Of a stretch of DNA of 64,000 nucleotides, positions 50,823-60,174 are shown in pieces (positions within the stretch are counted from its first letter, which is position 1; each line of letters starts with the position of its first letter). The stretch covers positions 19,964,224 through 20,028,223 of the forward strand of contig OX637287.1 in NCBI GenBank assembly GCA_951799445.1, read 5' to 3'. This DNA comes from Pseudisothecium myosuroides. Taxonomy: Eukaryota; Streptophyta; Bryopsida; Hypnales; Lembophyllaceae. The notes under the pieces are model-generated. The model did no database searches and was not told the DNA's origin. It was given only the letters and a program-made list of their open reading frames with translations. The position numbers were made by a program, and so were the translations under genes.

Positions 50823-52298
50823 ATGAATTGCATTATAATGAAATTGGATCCATTGATTGCACCTATTTTATTCATCGTAAGTGGCAACGCCATTCTATAA
50901 TGTATGTTATTCTGTGTGAATTTACATTAAAAAAAATCAAACTTTCAAAAAACTATTTGATGGTAAAAATGTTGATTTATCCAATGGTAGAGTTATACAT
51001 GATTGTTATAAAATATGTGAAAAATGCCTTCCTAGATATAAAGATGAAGGGAGAAGGTGCAAGTTATGTCCAAATCATATGGATTGGAATTACAAAATAT
51101 ATATTGTAAGCCTATATTGAATTTATGGATTGCCGAGGTTTTATAATTCAAATCCTAATAGAGTATCATGCACTTATCAAAGGTTGCAAAATCTATATTG
51201 TAGAAAAAATAGGATAATTCACTATTGGGATTAATTATACAATGTGAAGTCCAATTAGATTGCACTCTATATAACTCTACTTGTCATTGCCTAAATCTAC
51301 CATCAGAAATAACAATGCATATTACTTATTCCAATATACCAAATCAAAAGAACATCTCCACTAATACAACACTATATTGGAACTTGAGTGAATATGATAA
51401 CGAGAAGTATAAGTGGGAAGACATATTTCAAGATGACAATTTAGTTACTACCATATTGAAATCTCTTGTGATATTTGATGGTTTCAAAGTTACTCCCAAC
51501 ACTAAATCCTTGAAGTTGGATCATGTTATTTTAATTTATGTTCCACATATGTTAAATGAAAGCATTTAAAACTCTACATCAAGATTAGCAAATGTTTATT
51601 GTAAAAGAGCTCTTCTTTATGGAAACGTGAGTAAAAAGAAAGCCAAAAATTCACAACATGGAGATTATAAAAATATTAGTCATAGTTATTCTTCAAATGC
51701 AGGGATTAATACCAAAGGCAATATTGTTCCATATCACTCAAAAATGGTATCTGTTGATCGAGAGAAGGCATTCAAAGACGTTGGAGATGAAATTACAAGC
51801 AATATATAGAAAAGTACAATGTCAACATTTGGTAATGAAATTAATCATCACTTTCAACAACAAGCAAGCAATACAAATCATATATATATTGGTCTTGATG
51901 AAAGTCCAACAAATGTTTGTCAACTACATTTTAGTAAGAATTCTTTCATAAAACCTCATCTTGATATTTTGGATATAGAATCCTCGATAATAACATGGTT
52001 TAAATCTAGAGATCCCTTGGATGGACAATTTGCCCTTCACCAATATCTATATAAATTTCAAACCAATAATGGAGCAAGTTTGTTTGTAAAAAGTGAAAAA
52101 TATGTCCATGGAATCCTTCATTTTAATACAAGAGATAATCCAATAGAAAACTATACATTGAGACTTGCTCTTACAAACAAAAAGTGGTTGAAAACTAGAG
52201 TAGAGCATCAATTGACAGCTCAAACAAATAGACTTATTAGAATTTCATTTAAAAAGTATTGGTACATTGTAGACCCAGAAGATAGTAATAGACAATAG
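50823..52298 (+). pseudogene. Unrecognised gene, 3' part (Cys-cluster protein)
   Basis: Continues the frame that starts at 42962. After YELHYNEIGSIDCTYFIHRKW there is a frame change in an A-run near 50930, then a cysteine cluster (DCYKICEKCLPRYKDEGRRC then KLC), suggesting a zinc-binding module. Further open segments (51225-51569, 51627-51809, 51819-52298) follow in order, separated by single stops or shifts, and end at TAG 52296-52298 with IVDPEDSNRQ. Together they make about 470 codons with normal amino-acid usage, so this was once a real gene. I recognise no catalytic motif. It could be a host gene, or the protein of the inverted-repeat element around it. Confidence 0.5.
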
Positions 52299-52842
52299 GC
52301 TTTTTAATTTTTTGTAGTGAATTGTATAGGAATTTAATAAAAACAACAATATGCCTTGAGCCAACAATTGTCTAATTCAAATATTTATATAAATATCTAC
52401 ATACTTTTATACTACATTGCATAGTTCAAAATGTCATTTCTCATAGTAACCCTAAACTCCCATGTTACTACTACTCCCTCCATTTTCAAAAAAGGGGTAT
52501 TCACTTTAACATATTCAATTTTCATGCTTCTTGCCTTATGTTTTAGATTCCAAACTCAAATCCCTATCTAATTTCTCTCTTCATCCAACAGAAACTGTTA
52601 TAAAAGGAAGTCACAAAAAAATGATCAAACAACCATAGAAGTAGATGTTATATTAAAGAAAAAAAAATTACAAGGAAAAAAAAAAAAAAAAATACTCTTT
52701 CAACTTTGTATATTCACAATGTTGAGTTCAAACCAACATTATAAAATCCTCAATCCTAAACCTAATAAAAAAATTCAAAAATCAAAACACAAAACCTTGA
52801 GTCAAATTGTATTCAATGTACTATGTATGCCAACTTTTTTAT

Positions 52843-53699
52843 ATGTTGTTTACTATAATAGGCATCCGATTAAATGACAGATTTGTGGGCGCATTGGACA
52901 TTTTTTGGACTTTTCACATGTTTTTGATTGTTTTACTTTCATATTTAAAAATAAATAGGAATTGGCATTCAGTTGTGCAATTTTATATGCTAGGATGCTC
53001 TTGTAGGGGGTTTGGTAACTATTGGGAAGTTTTTGGACCATTTTGAAATACGGAAGGCAAGTAATTTGAGAAATTGGCTCCACTATGACTAATTGGCCAC
53101 AATTTTTGTGTGGTTGGGTGAAACTTCCTAAAACTTTTTATATTTGCTCTTTATTATAATGGGCACCTACTTGACAGTTTGTGGAAGCATTGGACATTTT
53201 TTGGACTTTTCACGTATTTTTTATTGTTTTACATCCATATTTATAAGTAAATTGTAATTGGCATTTAGTTGTGCAATTTTATATGCTAGGATGCTCTTGT
53301 AGGGATTCTTGTAACTATTGGGAAGTTTTTGGACCATTTTGGAATACGGAAGGCAAGTTATTTAAAGGATTGTAGTTATAGTGTGACAAATTGGCCACAA
53401 TTTTTGGATGGTTGGGTGAAACTTTCTAAAACTTTTTATATTTGCTCTTTACTATAATGGGCACCTACTTGACAGTTTGTGAAAGCATTGGACATTTTTT
53501 GAACTTTTCACATATTTTTGATTGTTTTACTTCCATATTTAAAAGTAAATAGGAATTGGCATTTAGTTGTACAATTTTATATGTTAGAATGCTCTTGTAG
53601 GGGTTTTAACAACTATTGGAAAGTTTTTGGACCATTTTGAAGTACAGAAGGCAAGTAATTTGAAGGATTGGCTCCACTATGACTAATGTGGCTTATGCC
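52843..53699 (+). repeat. Three tandem units of about 296 bp (right inverted-repeat arm)
   Basis: Units begin near 52848, 53146 and 53441, each with GTTTACTATAATGGGCACC-like sequence, then GCATTGGACATTTTTTGGAC, then GATGCTCTTGTAGGG. The third unit pairs as an inverted repeat with 41874-42130. Confidence 0.85.
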
Positions 53700-53828
53700 T
53701 CTTGGAGATATTAGTCTTATTGGTCACTGCTTGGTGAATTGGCTACAAAATTTATATGGCCTAAAAAACTCTTTTCAAAGAGACTTCTTTTCAATAGTAA
53801 AAAATAACGAACTCACTTTCAATAGTGA

Positions 53829-53930
53829 AAGATAACGGACTCACTGTCAATAATGGAAGATACTATCAGTGATAGTATTGCCTTGCATAAATCTAAATTT
53901 AATGCATATTAGCTCCTTTCAGAGCCCACG
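53829..53930 (+). repeat. Direct-repeat partner of 41431-41525
   Basis: See 41431-41525. Just upstream, the accessory-ORF tail (..NELTFNSER) is itself present in about three short tandem copies (53786-53860). Confidence 0.6.
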
Positions 53931-55494
53931 AGTGTTCTATGAGGTCTCTTCTAAGTCCGTAGTGAGTGTCAAAGTCTTCTATCTCCCCGAGTATCTCCCT
54001 AGTACTAGTGAGCAACTCATCAAATGTTAAACCTCTAGCATATGGTTGTGGAATGTCTCTTCGCAACTCTGTCACAATGTCTTTAAGGCCATCTAAATCT
54101 TGTTCATCCTCCATCATCATGTTGTGGAGGATGCAATAAGCAAACATAATATCTGTTATGACATCCATACTCCATTGTCTACATGGGTTTCTGATGATGG
54201 CAAACCGAGCTTGAAGTACCCCAAAACAACACTCCACATCTTTGCAAACTGCCTCCTGTCGCTGTGCAAAATACCTTTTCTTCTCATCGGTTGGCTGATG
54301 GACACTTTGAACAAAACAAGTCCAAAGAGGGTAGATGCCATCGGTCAAAAGATATTACCAATCATATTAGCATCCATTGACTGTGAATTGCGTATCACGT
54401 AGCTCACTAGTCAACATGTTATGTATCAATGGAGAGCGGTCCAAGACATTGAGGTCATTTTTAGACCCCGACAGTCCATTAGAAAAAATTTCAGCCCTCA
54501 AGAAGGCCGTTAGTTTTTTATTTTTGGAACCCCCGAGGTGCAATTACAGAAAAAAAAAATTTAATTTTTTTTCCCAATTTGACGTGGTGCTGACATGGCA
54601 CACAAGTGCTGATGTGGCACCAATAGTGCCACGTCATTTTTTTATTTTTCAAAAAAAAAAATTCTTTTTTTCTTTTTTTCCCTAAATGCACTGGGTGTGT
54701 GCAAGACTCGCGGCCTTCTTGAGGGCTGAAATTTTTTCTAATGCAAAGAAGGCATGCCAATTGTACAAATCCTCAGTGGCTATGGCCTCAAGAATGATAG
54801 ACTTTTTACCACATATATCCCCAAAGTCACCTTGCCAAGCCACTGGACAATTCTTCCACTCATAGTGTATACAATCCAATGAAGCAAAAATACTTGGAAA
54901 AGCTTGAGCTTCATTGAGGGCTAAGTGCTTGTCAAACTCTGCCCGTGTTAGTTGTCTCAAATGATGCTCCTCGAAAATCGCTCGAATTGCCACACAAAAC
55001 CTCTTCCTGGACTCCATCGCAAATGTATTACTTGTACGGCTAAACTCATCAGTGGCATCTAAACAAATGTCATATGAAAGCATACAAAGAGCAGCAGTAA
55101 TCTTTTGATGTGGAGACAATCCCATATATCCAAATGCATCCTTCTTCTGCACAAAGTAAAAGTCATGAGCACAAACTTTGTCCATGATGAACACAAACAA
55201 GGAACGGCGCATTCTATAGCAACGTCAAAACAGAGAAGCCCCGTACACAAGAGATTTTTTTTAAAGTAATCCTTACGCATCCTCTCATGCATCTCATGGG
55301 GGTCTCTATTCAAATTTGGGGCTTTCCTTGGACAAGATCCACTACCAACAGAAGGCCTAGTGAACTTATTATTAACCCAAAACCCTAAACCTAAATTCAA
55401 GTTTGCAGTAAACTCTTCCTCATCATTACTATCATAGAATAAATCTCGACTAGCCCGAAAGCAAGCCCTCCAAGCATCCATCCCTAAATACTTT
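53899..55494 (-). pseudogene. PIF/Harbinger transposase (plant DDE_Tnp_4 type), element 1, broken
   Basis: The exon starts after a splice acceptor TTTTGCAG (first base 55494), with a possible start MDAWRACFRAS. Motifs in order: HERMRKDYF, MRRSLFVFIMDKV, then SLDCIHYEWKNCPVAW (first Asp), GSKNDLNVLDRSPL (second Asp), LTDGIYPLW, VECCFGVLQARFAI (Glu, third catalytic residue) and YCILHNMMMEDE, ending at TAA 53899. Damage seen: a frameshift in an A-run near 55260 and a CGA-to-TGA-type stop just after it; a 267-bp MITE at 54477-54743 that splits AFF|GLSGS; and two TAA codons near 54370. It is certainly inactive, but its order and catalytic residues are still readable. The accessory ORF at 38.9-41.5 kb is its probable partner. 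Confidence 0.85.
54477..54743. mobile_element. MITE, CATTAG family, copy M4, inserted in a transposase exon
   Basis: A 267-bp element with perfect 33-bp inverted repeats starting CATTAGAAAAAATTTCAGCC. The interrupted exon shows exactly where it inserted: without it the host reads TTC TTT GGA CTG TCG (FFGLS), a sequence conserved in these transposases. Host bases on the two sides rejoin with nothing duplicated. The interior has a palindrome TGATGTGGCAC-CAAT-GTGCCACGTCA. Confidence 0.85.
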
Positions 55495-55507
55495 CTGCAA
55501 AATACAA

Positions 55508-55847
55508 CATTAGAAAAAATCTGGGGCCTCCGGAGGGCTACTCCATAGCCCTCCAAGATACCCTAAAGTTTACTTTTTTTTTGCAAATTTTTTTGTTTTT
55601 TCCCTATTCCCGCGCAGCTGAAACTGGAGTGACAGTGGCGCAAGAACCGAAATTTACGAGTAAATTTATTTATTTATTTTAATTTTAAAAAAATTATTAA
55701 AAAAAAAAAAAAAAATCGTGATTTCTGACCGTTTCGGCGAGCAGTCAACTGCTCACTACGAGACTATTCAAGAGTAACAGGCCAAGCATTTTAATAGCTT
55801 GGCATGTCACTCCGCAACCCTCCGGAGGGCTGATATTCCTTGTAATG
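55508..55847. mobile_element. MITE, CATTAG family, copy M5
   Basis: A 340-bp element with ends CATTAGAAAAAATCTGGGGC and (complement) CATTACAAGGAATATCAGCC. It lies directly 5' of the transposase exon acceptor at 55494, so in an intron or the 5' region. Subterminal CCTCCGGAGGGC occurs at both ends. Confidence 0.75.
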
Positions 55848-57214
55848 AAAAATGCAAACAAAAGAGTTCTCCAAAAATTCTACAAAAAAGCTTGCTTGAG
55901 AAGAGCCAAAAAACACCATAGCTTAAACAAGCCACAGTTGAAACAGACCCTACCTCTCACTTAATTTAATTCTAATTTAATTCTAGATTAATTCTCATTA
56001 ATTAATGGACTGGAACTTTGATGAGTACATGGAGCGGTGACCATTTTTCAACGGTCCGGTTCCATTCGACGCTGTGGAAGGGCCTCCTCACCGGGCACTG
56101 TAGAAGTAAGGAGCCTGCCAGACTAGCTTGCCCGGGCCCATTTGCCCAGGCAACAGTGGCAACACTCTAATGCTTAACAGAGTTGCAAAAACAATAAGAT
56201 GATTTGGGAAACGTGGGCCATGACGTTGAATTAGTGAGCGTTGAGAGATAGCTTAACATTTGCCCGATTTAGGGTTTGTCTAGAATTAAAAAGTGGTATT
56301 TGGGGATTTAAAGTTAACATCCAATCATCCGTTGATGCCAAGGCAGCCACACTTTCCTCTATTATCTTCAAGTTAGCCTCCATAATCCACAAGGAGAACG
56401 GGGAGGCCTTACCCCCCCGGGTAGTTTTTGGGGGCATGTCACTATATCCCCCCAACTTTCTGAAAACATAAAGTTTTGGAGGGGGCATAGTGACAGGCCC
56501 CCAAAAATACCTGGGGGGGTATCGACCTCCCGGTCTCCCTGTGACTTGCTCAACATTCAATCTAAAAAATCGTGACTAGCGACGGGCCCATTATCAATTC
56601 TTGTGCTACCAGCAAGAAACAATGACCAAAAGCAATTTGGACACATTCAGCCGCCGAAGATAGAACGTGTTGCTTCATTTCACCGGCGTACTACTCTATT
56701 ACATGTTGAGCCTACACTACCAACTCTGAAGCAATGTTGGATCTGCTCCCAAGGTTGTCAATGAATCTCTTTCAGCCTGCAAAGCTAGAGAGTCGATCAA
56801 AGATCACGATTAAGATAATTAAATGATGATCAAGGTTCATTTAGCTATGATTAGAACTAACGTAATGCAACAGAAAGAAGTTCAGATTAACCTCCCGAGA
56901 GAAATTCAAATATGTAAGATAAAGTTGGGAAAGGTAAGAAAATTTCACATTGGACCACGCCTATCTCTCCACCAATCACTACTTTGATAATTCTAGAGGT
57001 CTTTTGGTTTGGCCTTGGTGCAAACTAGCCCTAAATGTGAACAACCAATACAGTAGAAATTCCATAAGATAATAGCCCCAAGATTGGAGGAGAATATTAC
57101 ATTAGAGAAATTATTGCTTTAAAGAGGGTTTGGGGCATTTATGACGTTTGAAGATTTTTTTAGATGGTTGCAATTTTGTGGTAGTCTTGGACTAAAGTTA
57201 TGTTCACCAAAGTG
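55848..57214. other. Intergenic with a gene-like fragment and a GC-rich hairpin
   Basis: Apart from the hairpin at 56400-56532, a minus-strand open stretch at 56393-56231 reads MEANLKIIEESVAALAST then DDWMLTLNP and ends at a stop. It looks protein-derived (perhaps the start of a gag or a host exon), but I cannot name it. Nothing else is recognised. Confidence 0.3.
56400..56532. repeat. GC-rich near-perfect hairpin (133 bp)
   Basis: Arms of about 60 bp (GGGAGGCCTTACCCCCCCGG ... and its complement ending ..GACCTCCC) flank a loop of about 12 bp (CTGAAAACAT). The G+C content is far above the surroundings. It may be a small MITE or a captured hairpin. No target duplication was resolved. Confidence 0.8.
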
Positions 57215-57411
57215 ACATTAAGATTCCAAATCGGCAATGAAATTTTTTTGTTTTTTTTTTAAATTATTTTGTGCATCTTCACATTAAGATTCCAAATCGG
57301 CAATGAAAAGTTTATGTTTTTTTTTAAAATTATTTTGTGCATCTTTACATTAAGATTCCAAATTGGCATTGAAAAGTTTTAAAAAAACAACTTATTTTGT
57401 ACATCTTCAGT
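57215..57411. repeat. Three tandem copies of a 66-bp unit
   Basis: Units start at 57215, 57281 and 57347 with ACATTAAGATTCCAAATCGG (third copy ..TTGG) followed by a T-run and ATTATTTTGTGCATC. Confidence 0.9.
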
Positions 57412-58079
57412 GTGTTTTGGCTAGGACTAAAGCTCGGACTAAAGGAATGATATCACTTTAGAGAGGTTATTGGTTTACAAAAGTTCACTTTATAGAAGTC
57501 CTATAGTGTGTAGTTACTCAAGTTTGATTGTAATACAGGTTTGGTTGCACATTGCAGTGTGAAAAGGGTGGCTTCTATGAAAATTAAAGAGTACTCAGAG
57601 TAAGATAGGTGCACCCATTTGTATACATGTACTCACACTATAACTATAGAGTTCCCTTAAAGTATCCCCATAAGTACCTTGAAACCATCTCCATCCTTAA
57701 TTGTGATTAGTGGACTCTGATTTTTGTAGGATTTGGGTGCTAGAATCAAGGCAACAACTTATTAGAGTGTGCTTTAGGGTGCCCTAGGGAGTTCTACTTT
57801 AAAAATTCATAGAAATTTGATGCCTTATCCAAAATTTCTATTTTTTTGGGAAATTCATGATTTTCAATTTCTAATATTGAAGAAATATTTTTTCTAGAAA
57901 AAAGTGCCTCCAACTATGCTGAATTGCTTAAATAAATGGACGGTTATGGGTAGTGATACTAGAATTAGTTTTTGGAATTTAGTGCGATATGCTACCTTCA
58001 AGACAAATAGGCATCAACTTTGGCTACCTTGAAATTAGAATAGTATAAAAATAGTATAAAAAAAATAAAAAAGAAAGAA

Positions 58080-59508
58080 TTTTTTTTTTTTGAAACACAT
58101 GGACAATTTCCATTGATAAAAGGAAACAGTACATAGAACTAGAGGGAATACCCTTGGCAGAATTCTTTACATTTTCTAAAACATTTTCTACATTATTTTT
58201 TATCATCATTTTTTTAAACTAGAGGCAAGAGAGGCAAGGAAAGAGCCAACGGGCCGGCAGAGAGGAGGCCAAAGAGCAGAGCCCCAAGGAACAAGGCATG
58301 ACCCTCAAGAACCCGACACAACTAGTAAGCAAGACCTTTCCAACTCAGTTAAAAAACCCCAACTTCGGATGGCTCAGATTCTAAGCCATCTGAAGGTGGA
58401 ATCTCTTGCCAAAGAAGTCAGTTTGGAGCCACGTATTATTGAACTTCCTGAGGTAGACCCTAGCTTTGTCAGGATTCAAAGCACAAAGTTTACTAGTTTT
58501 AAACCAGACCACTCGTGCATGATCACTACAAGCTTCCCATAACATTTGCTCTAGCTTCTGGGTAGGCCAATCGTCTTCATTGAAGCAAATAGCATTTCTA
58601 TCAAGCCAAATTGTCCAGATGACAGATCCCCTGAAGAAAGACCACATTGTGGATCCCTTCTTTAATTGCCTTGGCAATCTGGACCTAAGAATGCATTGTT
58701 GTCATATAAGACCCGGACAACTCCCCGCCATTGGATGAATTTGAAGGGCCAAATAGAGGATGGAGAGGGCAAAGTTCCAGACATGCCTAGTCTTGAAACA
58801 GTGATGGAACCGATGCAATATAGTTTTGTCCAAGTTGTCTTGGCAACTGAGACATAAGGTGGGGATATTCAAATTCGCTACTTTCCGCCAACAATGAACT
58901 GCCACTGCACAATGATAGACTAACCATAGAAATCTAGCATCTTTTTATAGCTGAGATTTGTGCCAAACTTCACTCTATCGCTGCTAGTAGCCTACTACCA
59001 TTGCCCCGTGCCACTTCTCGTGGATAGGTTTGGCCAGAGAAGAATGGTTAGTCAACAAGGAGTGCCCAAGCTTTGTAGTATATGATTGGAATGGGACTTT
59101 GTCTCCCCATGCCCATCTACCCGGGTCAAAAAATCACTCAGTGACAATCCCCACATATAATAGAGGTCCAAACTTTGGTTAAACTATTCTGACTTATTTG
59201 TGCCAGCCAAGTAGAAGTAGATTGCTTTGTTCAAGTTGCACTGGTTGGGTTCTGAGCGTGGACAAAACATGTCCTACTGAGAAGCATGTGTGGCCAAGAG
59301 GAAGCTCAATCAAGAGTTGGCCTTGCACTAGTCTTGGTTTAAACCATAAAGTAGAACCATAGACTAGGAAGGGGAGCTCATCCTCCTCCTTTGCAAAAAC
59401 TCCAACATACTCCTTTTGCCAAGTGACAAATTGTCCGTCAGTAAGTAAGCAGAGCCAAGCCTTAGGAATCGAGGCTACCATTCTAATATAAGTAAGTGCT
59501 TCGTCATC
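58080..59508 (-). mobile_element. 5'-truncated LINE (L1-type non-LTR retrotransposon)
   Basis: On the minus strand an RT-downstream region (59508-59194; MVASIPKAWLCLL, GSTLWFKPRLVQGQL) leads to a reverse-transcriptase zinc-binding segment (58905-58702; CLSCQDN, then LHRFHHC, then RHVWNFAL) and the typical plant LINE C-terminus (58677-58381; FFRGSVIWTIWLDRNAICFN). A poly-A tail on the minus strand (58091-58080) closes the 3' end. A target duplication of 11 bp with one mismatch flanks it: AAAAGAAAGAA (58069-58079) and AAAAGAAAGGA (59509-59519). The RT and endonuclease domains are missing because of 5' truncation, so it cannot move by itself. It lies just upstream of the BiP promoter. Confidence 0.85.
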
Positions 59509-59689
59509 AAAAGAAAGGATTTTGCAAGTTGTGAAGGATTATTGGAAGTACTATAACACAAAATTGACTAAATAGATGCTATATAATTGCAATGTGGAGG
59601 AAGTTGCAAATTGGATATAAATTTCTATTGTTGCTGCTAGTTTTGGCCATTGAAAGCGTCAAGCCAGTCAACAATGATAGACGCATGTG

Positions 59690-60174
59690 CGATGCCACCT
59701 TGGCAGGTGCCGCGTCGATTGGTGACGGGTGTGCACCAATGGCGAGCCTGCCCGCCAGAATGACGCGACCCTGCTCCCTGTCGACCAATCAGCGTCTCGT
59801 CTGACATGGAAGGCGCACCTCTGGGCCAACCAAACCGCCGAGCCACGCTGGTGGGTTCACACCGACAGTCCAAGTGGCAACGAACTGACGTCACACAACA
59901 CTGAAGCCAAGGTGAGAATTTTCCAGAAACAACTGAAGGAGCCCTAATTTATTGATACGCAGCCAATTCCTGCTCCTCCTCGCATTGTGAGATTTGTGGC
60001 TGGCATTGTGCTGCGCATTGTGGTCCGCGCGCCTCTGTTGACTGGCACCAAAATCTCTTGTGCACTCTTAGCATTAGTTTGTGCAGAGATTCTCAGTGGT
60101 AGTGCTGTTGTTGGGTTTTCTCCGAGGTGGGTTGCGGTGAGTTTAGGGTTGGGTGGATTGGCAGTGGAGGGGCG
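59690..60174 (+). promoter_or_regulatory. BiP promoter and leader
   Basis: Directly readable boxes: CCAAT or ATTGG at 59718, 59736, 59785 and 59963; TGACGTCA, a bZIP (CRE/ACGT-type) site, at 59886-59893; a perfect three-unit heat-shock element at 59916-59928; a weak TATA-like TAATTTATT at 59945. A near-match to the ER-stress element (CCAAA-N8-CCACG, 59830-59847; consensus CCAAT-N9-CCACG) is also present. Heat-shock factor and ER-stress bZIP proteins regulate BiP in plants, so the boxes fit the gene. There is no ATG between about 59960 and the start at 60175. Confidence 0.6.
59916..59928 (+). promoter_or_regulatory. Heat-shock element
   Basis: GAA-TT-TTC-CA-GAA, a perfect match to nGAAnnTTCnnGAAn with three alternating units. 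It lies about 20-30 bp upstream of the TATA-like sequence of the BiP gene. Confidence 0.7.

Larger units (their letters stand above)
41874..53699. mobile_element. Block bounded by inverted repeats, carrying an unknown gene
   Basis: The left arm (41874-42130) is the reverse complement, at nearly 90 percent by eye, of the outermost of three tandem units at the right (53440-53699). Both arms fade out at the same point (..TAATGTG.TTATGCC). Inside lie a satellite (42.15-42.74 kb), an unrecognised gene (42962-52298), and a later 7.8-kb Harbinger insertion. Subtracting that insertion leaves about 4.05 kb. Inverted repeats around a single gene are what a DNA transposon looks like, but two chance copies of a repeat in opposite orientation would look similar. 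No target duplication was identified. Confidence 0.4.

Noticed and set aside
60127..60174. Extending the BiP frame upstream to 60127
   Set aside because: The extension begins with GTG, not ATG, and would push the signal peptide inward. ATG 60175 gives a normal ER signal at residue 1.
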